Assembly: GCA_036939755.1 (NCBI GenBank)
Contig: JALLAZ010001117.1
Location: 1 to 10,151 of the forward strand
From: Stephanodiscus triporus
Taxonomy: Eukaryota; Bacillariophyta; Thalassiosirophyceae; Thalassiosirales; Thalassiosiraceae
DNA length: 10,151 nt
Direction of reading: 5' to 3'
This document shows, one piece after another, positions 1-7,751 of the stretch. A program made the position numbers and the translations under genes. How positions within the stretch are numbered: the stretch's first letter is position 1; each line of letters opens with the position of its first letter. The notes below the pieces were generated by a model. It saw only the letters and a list, made by a program, of their open reading frames with translations. It was not told where the DNA came from and did not search any database.

Positions 1-52
1 CACAACTCACATCATGTTCTATGGTATACCATAGAACATGATGTGAGTTGTG
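1..52. repeat. Perfect 52-bp palindrome
   Basis: Bases 1-26 are the exact reverse complement of bases 27-52, with no spacer; the centre is GTATAC at 24-29. Base 53 onward cannot be tested because its partner would lie before the window. A transcript could form a stem of about 24 bp with a minimal loop. Because the palindrome begins exactly at base 1, a fold-back artefact at a contig end is a serious alternative to a genuine inverted repeat. Confidence 0.95.
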
Positions 53-641
53 CGTTTGATGCTAGCAGGCACATCACGCTCCAACAAGAACAACTCATCT
101 GATGTCTGAAGGGCAAAAAGATGGGATGACACCGTTTTCGTTGGCTAGAGCATGCGAAGACTCAAACTCCTTCGATAGAACAATATTATCGATGATGTCT
201 CTCAATTCGAACATCTAACCAAGACGTAGATAAGATTCTGCTGAGTGAAGACAGTCAGAACTACCGTCAGAGCATGAACAAATTGGGCCGAGTTTTTTTG
301 TTGGCTCGAGTGATGCCAAAGACTCAAACTCTGAAGTTCTGTTGAGTTTTCATGCGTCTCCTAACATCGAAAGCCGTGGAGGAGTAGAACATTTCAGCAG
401 ATAACCAAAATAAAATATTTCTTAAGTGTTCAGTATTACCATACTCCTACATAGAGCTGGCATGACAATAATCCGAACATCCAAACAGAGAAGCACTTTT
501 CAAGACAAATATCATTGATTCTGACCAAAAACTACATCCGACAAACAGGGAGGTCGTACTCGATTGAATTCGTCATCTAGAGGTACATACTTCACGCAAA
601 AATAATCAAAACTTCTCCTCTTGACACCTTTCACCATGTTC
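53..641. other. Noncoding flank left of the bZIP gene
   Basis: No convincing coding region was seen on either strand. The stretch lies downstream of the bZIP stop codon (minus strand, 642-644), so its right part probably holds that gene's 3' untranslated region; AT-rich sequence around 405-425 could carry the polyadenylation region. An alternative minus-strand reading frame stays open across 512-754 with no ATG at its start; see the findings for its possible relation to the bZIP C-terminus. A diverged direct repeat lies at 141-332. Confidence 0.5.
141..332. repeat. Pair of diverged direct repeats, 160-base offset
   Basis: The two units are at about 141-169 and 301-332. Both begin TTGGCT, continue with GAG and an ATGC core, and end in the 12-base string AGACTCAAACTC; one small indel separates them. 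Their starts are 160 bases apart. Nothing identifies the repeat family; it could be a remnant of a local duplication. Confidence 0.45.
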
Positions 642-1702
642 TCAACAGTCCAAATAGGACAGACTGACCGATGGTGGGAAACTACTGACCGATGGTGTGG
701 TAGACCAATAGAGAGAAACATCACGAATGTCAGTGGATCCTGGAGCGAAGTCAACGCAAATCACTCCACATAACGTCTTCGAACTTGCAGAGTCCAAATC
801 TGACCCATGAGCAGACACTCTGACTGAACCAGAGTTAGCTGCGGTTAAAGCCACTGCATCTGTCGCAGAGAACTCGGCATTTAGGATTTCTTGGCTGGCG
901 AGTTCGCGTAATCTCGAGGAATGAAAACAACACTTGACTTCACGTTGCTCAACGAAGTCGACAAGTCGCTGCCGCCTACGAGCATGAAGTAACTCTTTCT
1001 CCTTGACAAGCATGTACTTCTTCTCTATTTCAATGAGGTCGTCAAGCCGAGCCTTTTTCTTGAGGCTGTCGGTAAGAGGTAAGATATCAGCGAGTAGAAT
1101 AGTTAGTCGAATGTTCAATGTAACGAGAAGGGTAATTGTCATGACGAAGAAGAACAATCTCACCGGGTACTCTTCGCATGTTCTCTATTTCGGGTCCGCG
1201 TCAGCTCTTGCCGCTCCAATTGGTTCAGGTCCTGGCGCTTCTTGCCACGCTGAGGCTTCGAGTTGAGCGCATACTCAATTTTTTCAGTTCTGACGTACAC
1301 GTCAATAGCCGAATCACTAACCGATCTTAGAGGTATAGTGTCATCGACTGAGAAATCGTGATCGACAATCCGTTTCCGAGACGAAACGGTGGTCAGTTGC
1401 TTGATAGCGGAGCAAGGGAGGGGCTGATGCCGCGGGGACTCGTTTTCGGCAACGGGCATAGCGAGGGGATCCGGAACTGTGGTGGCATCCGAGGACAAGA
1501 TAGGCTTGAGTGACAACTTTACCCCACTTGCAGATGCTGGCTGTCGATCCACGACGGTACTCTGGGCGTCACCTTCAATTAGATGAGGCCGGGTGGGGTC
1601 CAACGGGTTCGGAACCGGTAGGCCATGAAAGTAAATGGAGTTGGAAGCACCTTCACGGAACTGAAGAAGTGCCTCGAGGGCATCGAGAGATGTCGCCGCC
1701 AT
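642..1702 (-). CDS. bZIP transcription factor, two exons
   Basis: Exon 1 is 1702-1164 and exon 2 is 1065-642; joined they give 963 bases, or 320 residues. The join restores a complete bZIP signature, N-x7-R-x9-L, with Asn172, Arg180 and Leu190; the basic core NREHAKSTR is followed by LKKKAR. Members of this family bind DNA as dimers in the nucleus. The zipper is weak: the next heptad positions are Tyr197 and Glu204. A basic, charged helix-like segment follows (about 200-225), then an acidic and Ser-rich tail that I do not recognise. The N-terminal 150 residues look disordered, with a basic SSRKR at 107-111. ATG at 1702 is the first in frame. The last 30 or so codons include a short tandem duplication and are less certain, because another frame stays open beyond. 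The bZIP identity is firm; the target genes are unknown. Confidence 0.82.
663..697. repeat. 21-base-period imperfect tandem repeat
   Basis: The 14-base string ACTGACCGATGGTG occurs at 663-676 and again at 684-697, exactly 21 bases apart; the remaining 7 bases of the period differ. It lies in the last codons of the bZIP gene, where it encodes two related Pro-Ser-Val segments (TPSVSSF and PPSVSLS). A 21-base period preserves the frame. Confidence 0.7.
1066..1163 (-). other. Intron of the bZIP gene (98 bases)
   Basis: On the minus strand the donor is GTGAGA at 1163-1158 and the acceptor is CCGACAG ending at 1066. A CTAAC branch-point-like site sits in the 3' half. Without removal, exon 1 runs into a TGA at 1162-1160. 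Splicing joins CG to C, making an Arg codon in the middle of the basic region and keeping the reading frame. This agreement of signals, frame and family signature makes the intron convincing. Confidence 0.85.
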
Positions 1703-2286
1703 CTAGAATATAATTGTGAAAGGTGGTGGTGCACTTCTAGGATTCTCGGACGATACTTTGCGAAATGATTGAAGTGGGAGAGGATTACGGGCGATATTGA
1801 AGTGTGGCAAGATTGCAGGTGGACAACATAACACAGTGAGTTAAGAGAAGAAAAATCCATCGTCTCGTGAAACCCACACTAAGGCAGGAGCTACCCTAGC
1901 ATTTTTTCTTTGGTGGCGGAGGTGGTGACAGCAGGTCGGCACGCACGGTTGAGGAGCAAGTTCCTGGGAGATAGGACGCGTCAGAGGCCGGAGTGTGCCA
2001 CAAGAACCAGAAGACAAACAATATCAAATCAAAATAGTACTATACTCTAATTTCCCAAAGTTCGTCATTGGAAAACAACTTTCAACTGTAGGAATTAGTA
2101 TTGAAATACGCACTTGGTAGGAACAGATGGTTGGATATTTGAACCATATGACACTCCAGTTTGTTCTTGTGATGACGCTGTCTCATCTGTTTGATGACCG
2201 CTTTTCGCCTTTTCAGTGCGTATCTACTCTAATCTCTTCAAATGCCACGTGTCGTCTGCGTCCCCACAAACTCAACAACTCTTTAA
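1703..2286. promoter_or_regulatory. Divergent intergenic promoter region, bZIP / ureDF
   Basis: This stretch separates the minus-strand bZIP start from the plus-strand UreD-UreF gene and has no convincing gene. An ATG-initiated 66-codon frame at 2127-2327 has no recognisable motif and is probably chance. Visible elements are a CACGTG palindrome at 2246-2251 and a TTTAAAT element near 2282-2288. Both genes must draw their promoters from this region, but no start site can be fixed from sequence. Confidence 0.55.
2246..2251. promoter_or_regulatory. CACGTG box (E-box/G-box type)
   Basis: A perfect CACGTG hexamer, in the wider context CCACGTGTC, lies about 40 bases upstream of the ATG at 2287. 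CACGTG is a known binding core for bHLH factors and some bZIP factors. A six-base match in a region this size could be chance, so regulatory use is only inferred. Confidence 0.35.
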
Positions 2287-2338
2287 ATGCTTGTAGCGCA
2301 CGCACGAGAACTTCCCCACAAAAGTAAAATAGCGGGAG
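2287..2338 (+). other. Candidate upstream coding exon of the UreD-UreF gene
   Basis: An ATG at 2287 opens 17 codons plus one base before a strong donor, GAG/GTAAGT, at 2339. If joined to the acceptor ending at 2457, the remaining base plus two bases complete a Val codon and enter the UreD-UreF frame exactly. The protein would then have 886 residues and start MLVAHARELP. This would place the start inside one continuous frame, but no homology supports the extra residues. Confidence 0.4.
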
Positions 2339-2457
2339 GTAAGTACCTTTGCCGCCATATTATTATTTTCCCGGCTCCTTCATTCACGCCGCCCGCCGCC
2401 CGCCCGCCCTCGGCTCGTCTGAGGGAGCGAGGCGACGGAAGGAAGAGATCTTTGCAG
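2339..2457 (+). other. Candidate 119-base 5' intron
   Basis: The donor GTAAGTACC begins at 2339 and the acceptor TTTGCAG ends at 2457; a CTGAG branch-like site lies between. Size and signals are close to those of the two better-supported introns here. It could be a coding intron, as described for the candidate exon, or lie wholly in the 5' untranslated region if translation starts at 2490. Confidence 0.45.
2392..2409 (-). other. G-quadruplex-type motif on the minus strand
   Basis: Four CCC runs on the plus strand, at 2392-2394, 2399-2401, 2403-2405 and 2407-2409, are separated by 4, 1 and 1 bases. On the minus strand, which is the template for the UreD-UreF gene, this fits the G3-loop-G3 pattern of an intramolecular quadruplex. 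It lies in the candidate intron or 5' leader, in a locally GC-rich patch. Confidence 0.5.
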
Positions 2458-2489
2458 TTGACTACGGGGTACGATACAATTTGCGCGCG

Positions 2490-5066
2490 ATGCAAAGACT
2501 AGCATCAAATCAGATGGGTAGATGGGCGCGTCATAGATGCAATCGTGCAGGCTTATCTTTACCCTCGTTATCGCCAAGATGTCCTGTCGAACCTAAAGTG
2601 AAGGGGTCGATACAATCCTGGCTCTTGTCGCACAGTTTCGCTTCGCTCCCTCCCTCGCCACGACCACCTTTTTCGTTAAATTTGTCTCCCATTGAGAAGG
2701 AAATCTTTGACATCGTAGCAGCACCAACATGCACCCAACAGCCGGCAAATTCTGAAAACCCATTATATTCACATAATCGCGGTTATGGAAAGATTGTTGC
2801 CGTTTCCTCCCAGTCGACGAAGTCTTCACCTACCGCAACTCATCTCACAGATTTGCGCCATAAATCTCCTATGCGACTTGTTCCTTCTCGACGTTCTCAT
2901 CCTTCGCACTTCCAAAATGAACCAGCAGTTATCCATTTATCCTCCTACGGCGGTGGTCTTGTTCCTGGCGATTCTCTTCATTTAGATATCGACGTTCGTG
3001 GGCATGATGCTATCTTGTGCATTTTGACACAAGGAGGGCAACGTATCTACCGTCCTGGACAGCAGTTCCGAAAGCATGGCAGCTATAACTACGAAGGAAT
3101 GGCATCAACCACTAACGCTGTTTCCTCTTCGAAATTATGTCTATCCACACTGCAATGCACAGTAGGACCTGGAGGCACACTACTATACCTTCCCGATCCA
3201 ACTGTTCCGTATTATCAATCTTCATTTAAGGAGCGGCGCAATTTTACTTGCCAGTATGATCGTTGCGGTGCTTCTATCGGATCAATAATTGCAGTAGATT
3301 GGTACAGTTCTGGAAGACAGTTGAGTACCGGGATGGAGGAGGAACGGTGGGCATTTGACTATTTGGCTACAAGGACTGAATTATTTGTTGAAAAACAGGA
3401 CCAGAACGGTGAGCGACCCCATCAGCGCAATTGTGTGCTGCGCGAATCGATGGCATTTGACAATGCAGTGTCGGTGACAAAAAGTTCAACAATACGCACT
3501 CCAACCGCAATAGCATTGGGTGAAAATATTAATTCAATGGCAACTGTTTTGCTTCATGGTCCCACCTCTCTTCCCGTGGCCATGCGCGCAAACTCACTGT
3601 CGTACCATTTAGCTTCTATATGCACCGGAACTCGATCGGAACTGTCGTTTGGTACTGATTCCGATGGTTTGAGTGATGATGACATCGTCATTAGAGATGA
3701 GGAAGAGCCTGATGAACTTGAAAAACTTTTTCAGGCGCTGGGAGGAAGAGTTCTCGTTAGTGTTACTCAAATCAAGCATAACATAGGGCAACATCAAGGA
3801 AAAGATTTGGAGCATGGAACACACATCATGCGAATCTTGGCCGAGAGCAACGAAGATGTATATCGAGTCCTTCATCATTGTTTGAAGCCTTGCTCGTCGT
3901 ACCTAGGTGGAATAGAACCGTACCGAGAGAGAATTTATTCATCGAAGACTGTTTCTTTGCTACCGAAAAATAAGAAAATGAATGGGTCTATGGCAATTGC
4001 ACGGCAAGAGAAACAACAGCGACTAAACCAACAAAGCAAGCCTGATTTGCAAAGGATCGCCAATCTTCTCATCTTTGGCAAAGATCAAGTCGATTGCAGC
4101 TCCATCAGCGACACTTGGTTTCGGTTATGCCATCTCTCTGACTCCGCGCTTCCCGTTGGTAGCTTTGCACACTCGCTTGGAGTCGAGTCTGCATCACAGA
4201 TGAAGCTTTTTATTGCCGAAAGCACCATGGAGAACAATATCGCAGACCAGTCATGGTATAATATGGGTGATAGCACATCTTCTTGCTCGGCTGAAGCAAT
4301 CTCTGATTACATTCATGCTGTGTCTCGTTCAACTGCTCGGTTTTCGGCACCGTTTATTCTTGCGGGATATTCACTTCTTGTGCCGAAGTCAAGTAATAGC
4401 ACTGCAATATCCTCTCCCCTTGCAGTTGATGTAGACCAAATGCATCAGTCTTGGCTTGAAATCGACGCATATGCCAATACAGTACTTTTAAGTAATGAGC
4501 CAGGTCGTCGCGCTTCTATGGAGCAAGGATTGGGGCTTCTTCGGATCGTTCCTTCGTTTACAGGAGGAAGATTTCATCATCACAATGATTTGGCATCCAA
4601 AAGCAGAGAGGTATCAGAGCTATGGGAACTGATTCATCAAAGCATTGATCCTAAAGTATCCCAGTCAAGCAGGTCTTTCGCTACACCATCTCTTTCAAAT
4701 GGTCATGCAGCGCCCATTTATGGTATCCTGTCGGCGTCATTGGGGATTTCTCCTTTGGATGCATGTCGAGTTTACGCGTTCGGTGCTGCAAGAGATACTG
4801 TATCTGCGGCTATACGGTTGAATTTGGTAGGGCCGATGGTGGGATTATCAATCTTGGATGGAGTTGGACGTGGTGCTGTTGAGGAAGGGTTGGAGATGGG
4901 AATTGTCGGCATGCTCTGTGAATCATCAGAAGGTTTAGCTCTAAGAAAAAGTGACGGAAACACTCAGTTGGAATCGTGGCTACATTCGGTTGCAACATGT
5001 GCACCAATGATGGATACTGTTCAACCTCTTCATGACCTGCTCTCGTCGAGATTGTTCCGTACTTGA
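2490..5066 (+). CDS. Urease accessory fusion protein UreD-UreF
   Basis: One uninterrupted frame of 858 residues carries two chaperones that are usually separate. UreD (residues about 98-483) shows GGGLVPGD at 154-161, TQGGQRIYRP at 180-189 and LPDPTVPYY at 234-242. UreF (about 542-858) shows DSALPVGSFAHS at 551-562, the conserved segment around ARDTVSAAIRLNLVG near 767-781, and the family's typical end RLFRT. In known systems UreD binds apo-urease, UreF bridges it to the GTPase UreG, and together they load nickel. Each domain exceeds its bacterial relative (about 280 and 230 residues) through inserts, including an acidic loop at 389-409; a Lys/Gln-rich linker of about 55 residues joins the two. 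ATG 2490 is the first ATG in the open frame; the frame extends upstream without an ATG, and a spliced start at 2287 is possible. UreG and urease are not in the window. Confidence 0.9.
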   Translation: MQRLASNQMGRWARHRCNRAGLSLPSLSPRCPVEPKVKGSIQSWLLSHSFASLPPSPRPPFSLNLSPIEKEIFDIVAAPTCTQQPANSENPLYSHNRGYGKIVAVSSQSTKSSPTATHLTDLRHKSPMRLVPSRRSHPSHFQNEPAVIHLSSYGGGLVPGDSLHLDIDVRGHDAILCILTQGGQRIYRPGQQFRKHGSYNYEGMASTTNAVSSSKLCLSTLQCTVGPGGTLLYLPDPTVPYYQSSFKERRNFTCQYDRCGASIGSIIAVDWYSSGRQLSTGMEEERWAFDYLATRTELFVEKQDQNGERPHQRNCVLRESMAFDNAVSVTKSSTIRTPTAIALGENINSMATVLLHGPTSLPVAMRANSLSYHLASICTGTRSELSFGTDSDGLSDDDIVIRDEEEPDELEKLFQALGGRVLVSVTQIKHNIGQHQGKDLEHGTHIMRILAESNEDVYRVLHHCLKPCSSYLGGIEPYRERIYSSKTVSLLPKNKKMNGSMAIARQEKQQRLNQQSKPDLQRIANLLIFGKDQVDCSSISDTWFRLCHLSDSALPVGSFAHSLGVESASQMKLFIAESTMENNIADQSWYNMGDSTSSCSAEAISDYIHAVSRSTARFSAPFILAGYSLLVPKSSNSTAISSPLAVDVDQMHQSWLEIDAYANTVLLSNEPGRRASMEQGLGLLRIVPSFTGGRFHHHNDLASKSREVSELWELIHQSIDPKVSQSSRSFATPSLSNGHAAPIYGILSASLGISPLDACRVYAFGAARDTVSAAIRLNLVGPMVGLSILDGVGRGAVEEGLEMGIVGMLCESSEGLALRKSDGNTQLESWLHSVATCAPMMDTVQPLHDLLSSRLFRT

Positions 5067-5482
5067 GCAGTAATATTATTGCGTGTGTCATCCCTCTTGG
5101 TGGTGAAGAGTATATTTACATCTCTCTTTAGCTTAAGATGGAATATCATACACAGCAAACCATACTTTGTGAAATTTATGTACTGAAGTTTGAGTGAAAC
5201 TCTGCAACAACAAAATCTATCAACATGCCTCCACCTCCAACAATGAAATGAGAAGGCTCGAAAAATAAGCTGGACCCGAAAAGGTGAATGCGTCTTGGAT
5301 GGAGCTTTCCAAAACCATTTTCATCGCTCAAAATAAATAATAATATCGCAGGCCAAAAGTCAGAAGAGTCGGTCTGTCCGTCGCTTCTTTGTCCGGAGAG
5401 AGGAGAAAAAAATCCCCCGTTGCTTAGATTAGGGCTTGCGCACACGCTTCCACCTTCCCCCCCCCTCTTGAACCTGCCGATC
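5067..5482. other. Intergenic: ureDF 3' end and phosphatase promoter/leader
   Basis: The left part should contain the 3' untranslated region of the UreD-UreF gene and the right part the promoter and leader of the phosphatase gene, both on the plus strand. The final 90 bases are pyrimidine-rich, with a run of nine or more C near 5456-5465 just before the ATG. An in-frame ATG at 5288 would add 65 residues to the phosphatase, but these match nothing in that family. No RNA gene was recognised. Confidence 0.5.
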
Positions 5483-6460
5483 ATGGTCGCCGAGCAGTCC
5501 CAATCGTCCACCGCCGCTGCCGCACCATCACAATCCCAATCGAGCCATGACTTGGAGCAGTATCTCGCGAAGCTCACACAGGGCACGCCGCTATCGGAAA
5601 GCGAGGTGCAGCACCTCTGCAACAAGGCGCGCGAGACTCTCACCCTCGAGGCGAACGTCCAGCCCGTGAGCGCCCCCGTGACCGTATGCGGGGACATACA
5701 CGGCCAGTGGCACGACCTGATGGAGCTCTATCGCATAGGCGGCTCGGCGCCCGACACGAATTACCTCTTCATGGGGGACTACGTCGACAGGGGGTACTAC
5801 AGCGTCGAGACCGTCAGCCTGTTAGTCTGCCTCAAGGTGCGCTACCCCCAGCGGGTGCACATCCTCCGGGGCAATCACGAATCGCGTCAGATCACGCAGG
5901 TCTACGGCTTCTACGACGAGTGCGTTCGGAAGTACGGCTCGGCGAATGTGTGGAAGATGTTCACGGATCTGTTCGATTACTTCCCCCTGACGGCTGTCGT
6001 TGAGAATCAGATATTCTGCCTCCACGGGGGACTGAGCCCGAGCGTCGACGCCCTGGATCACATCCGCCAGCTCGATCGGGTGCAGGAGGTCCCGCACGAG
6101 GGGCCCATGTGTGACTTGCTATGGAGCGATCCCGACGATCGGTCGGGATGGGGGATATCCCCCCGCGGTGCAGGGTTCACCTTCGGCCGGGACGTTAGCG
6201 AACAATTCAACCAGCGGAACGGCCTGACGCTGGTGGCGCGGGCGCACCAGCTGGTCATGGAGGGCTACAATTGGAGTCACGAGAAGAACGTCGTTACCAT
6301 ATTCAGCGCGCCGAATTATTGCTATCGGTGCGGCAATCAGGCGGCGATCATGGAGGTGGACGACAATGACAAATCCAAACCGACGTTTCTGCAGTTCGAC
6401 CCAGCCCCGAGGAGGGGCGAACCGCACGTAAATCGACGGACGCCGGATTATTTCTTGTAA
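5483..6460 (+). CDS. Protein phosphatase 2A catalytic subunit
   Basis: The 325-residue product is a PPP-family Ser/Thr phosphatase that normally works as a heterotrimer with scaffold A and variable B subunits in cytosol and nucleus. All catalytic motifs are present: GDIHGQ at 70-75, GDYVDRG at 98-104, GNHE at 130-133, HGG at 181-183 and the late metal ligand His255. Inferred metal ligands and catalytic residues are Asp71, His73, Asp99, Asn131, His181 and His255. The tail RRTPDYFL is the PP2A signature, with the regulated Tyr323 and terminal Leu325; PP4 and PP6 end differently. It is 16 residues longer than the 309-residue animal protein, mostly as a Ser/Gln/Ala-rich N-terminus, with about two extra residues near 294-299. 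ATG 5483 is chosen because it fits family length and has a purine at -3 context (GATCATGG); the upstream in-frame ATG at 5288 is unlikely. The gene has no intron and is strikingly GC- and CpG-rich. Confidence 0.95.
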   Translation: MVAEQSQSSTAAAAPSQSQSSHDLEQYLAKLTQGTPLSESEVQHLCNKARETLTLEANVQPVSAPVTVCGDIHGQWHDLMELYRIGGSAPDTNYLFMGDYVDRGYYSVETVSLLVCLKVRYPQRVHILRGNHESRQITQVYGFYDECVRKYGSANVWKMFTDLFDYFPLTAVVENQIFCLHGGLSPSVDALDHIRQLDRVQEVPHEGPMCDLLWSDPDDRSGWGISPRGAGFTFGRDVSEQFNQRNGLTLVARAHQLVMEGYNWSHEKNVVTIFSAPNYCYRCGNQAAIMEVDDNDKSKPTFLQFDPAPRRGEPHVNRRTPDYFL

Positions 6461-6612
6461 TGATATTGCCGTATTTTAAACGAAAAAGAAAGCTGACTCG
6501 CAAATAATAATCCCATACGATACTGTAGTTTTATTCATCTGTTCCCGTTGTAGCAAGCTTTGATCATAACCTACCAAATTAAATAGACATAATATTCATA
6601 TCCTCGAATCAA
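6461..6612. terminator. Convergent 3' region between phosphatase and cyclophilin genes
   Basis: Only 152 AT-rich bases separate the two converging stop codons, so both 3' untranslated regions must fit or overlap here. On the minus strand an AATAAA hexamer lies at 6535-6530, about 80 bases past the cyclophilin stop, and could direct polyadenylation. No equally clear hexamer was seen on the plus strand, where AATAAT and ATTAAA variants occur. Confidence 0.45.
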
Positions 6613-7446
6613 TCACTTGAAAGATACCTTGGAAAAGTAGCTAAGCTTGGGGTAGGAGGATTCCAAATACGAATTGCCCTTCGCCTGGATTAATCCCTGA
6701 TTGGGTCCCTTGCCGGACGGAGCCCCCTCTCCGTACCCGGAGTAAAATCTCTCCACGACGTCCATGCCGGAAACGACCTCCCCTAGGGGGCTGAACCCCT
6801 GTTTATCCAAGAACGAATTGCGATCGCTGAGATTGACGAAAATCTGGGTCGTGCGCGTGTTCGGGCCGGCGGTGGCGAATACGATCGTGCCCCTCTTGTT
6901 CGCGACCGACACGGGATCGTCGCGTAGGTTCCGCGATCGCCACCTCCCCTGCACTTCGGGGTCGCCGTTGATGCCGAACTGCGCGACGAATCCCGGAAGC
7001 ACGCGAAAGACGCGACAATCCTCGAAGAAGGAATTCGCGACGAGGGCCTCGAACCTCTCGGCGCCGATGGGGGCCCAATCCGGCCGAGTCCTAACCACGA
7101 ACGATCCGGTGGCGCCCTCGACGCCGTCGAGGTTGTTGACGGTGAATTCGATCGTTCGTCCTCCGCCCTCGCCCTCGGAATCGGCGTTGGCCTTGGATGG
7201 GGAGGAGAGGGATCCGGCGACGGCGACTGCGGCGGTGATGATCTTGAACGTTGCATCCCGTCGAGACGGACCATCGTTGTAGTCGTCGGTTGACGTCGTC
7301 GTGGCAAAGAGGGGAGTTTTTGCCGCGGCATTGACGAGAGCAGCCGAGGGGCGGACGCCCGACGCGACAGGGCCTCGAAACGATGGGACGCCAGAGAAGG
7401 CGAACGCTTGCATCCCCTGGAGGGCGAGAAGCGTGATGATCATCAT
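6613..7446 (-). CDS. Thylakoid-lumen cyclophilin-type peptidyl-prolyl isomerase
   Basis: The 277-residue precursor has three targeting parts. Residues 1-16 form a short signal peptide ending AFA before Phe17, matching the diatom plastid motif. Residues 17 to about 60 resemble a transit peptide. Then SRRDATFK (61-68), a hydrophobic stretch and KANA (cleavage after Ala88) form a twin-arginine signal, which points to the thylakoid lumen. The cyclophilin domain (about 97-277) keeps Arg148, Phe153, Gln156 and Phe203, equivalent to human CypA Arg55, Phe60, Gln63 and Phe113. Val154 replaces Met61, Phe212 replaces Trp121, and His126 is not conserved. The region SFLDKQGF and the C-terminal GYGEGAPSGKGP resemble bacterial-type cyclophilins, as I recall the family. 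It should catalyse cis-trans prolyl isomerisation or act as an assembly chaperone for lumenal or photosystem proteins. Two ATGs stand in tandem (7446 and 7443); either could be used. No intron is seen. Confidence 0.9.
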   Translation of the reverse strand: MMIITLLALQGMQAFAFSGVPSFRGPVASGVRPSAALVNAAAKTPLFATTTSTDDYNDGPSRRDATFKIITAAVAVAGSLSSPSKANADSEGEGGGRTIEFTVNNLDGVEGATGSFVVRTRPDWAPIGAERFEALVANSFFEDCRVFRVLPGFVAQFGINGDPEVQGRWRSRNLRDDPVSVANKRGTIVFATAGPNTRTTQIFVNLSDRNSFLDKQGFSPLGEVVSGMDVVERFYSGYGEGAPSGKGPNQGLIQAKGNSYLESSYPKLSYFSKVSFK

Positions 7447-7751
7447 GGTGCGAGAGAGAAGGATTTGGTTGTGGTGTTATGTTGTGTGTTGTCCCTATAG
7501 AGATAAGCAAAAAACCTGAACGTTTGACACAAATCTTTAGAGTAAGTAGGTAGTTGTGTGCGGCCGGTCGGTGTCGTGGTCTGTCGTGGCGTGGCGACTC
7601 GGAGGGTTCGTACTATGGAAAACCCTCATCATCTCCGCTTCACAATTTCAGCACGTCCCTCTGTTCTTCCCCTATCCCAAAGAGGACAAAGGACGCATTC
7701 GTGCCTCGTCAGAGCGATCTCAAACGCTCGATCTTCTCTCCCGCGAACGAC
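7447..7751. promoter_or_regulatory. Divergent promoter/leader, cyclophilin / J-protein
   Basis: These 305 bases lie between the ATGs of the cyclophilin (minus) and J-protein (plus) genes and must hold both promoters and leaders. The J-protein frame continues upstream to 7554 but has no ATG before 7752. A possible 110-base leader intron runs from GTAAGTAG at 7542 to TTTCAG ending at 7651; this is weakly supported. No clear TATA element was seen close to either start. Confidence 0.5.

Noticed and set aside
1003..1266. 87-codon plus-strand frame across the bZIP intron
   Set aside because: It is antisense to the bZIP basic region and intron and shows no independent motif.
2127..2327. 66-codon ATG-led frame on the plus strand
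   Set aside because: No motif or low-complexity signature of a real protein; it overlaps the promoter and candidate first exon of the UreD-UreF gene in another frame.
5288..5482. In-frame ATG at 5288 extending the PP2A catalytic subunit by 65 residues
   Set aside because: The extra residues match no PP2A feature, the sequence looks like an untranslated leader with a C-rich tract, and the start at 5483 gives the normal family length.
6131..6163. Inverted repeats CCCGAC/GTCGGG and GGGGGATATCCCCC inside the phosphatase gene
   Set aside because: They encode the conserved [14 protein letters not shown] segment, so the symmetry is explained by protein constraint plus GC-rich codon use.
6803..7331. 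Long Arg/Ser/Pro-rich open frames overlapping the cyclophilin gene
   Set aside because: They are other-frame shadows of a GC-rich coding region; the cyclophilin frame has motifs and a targeting signal, these have none.
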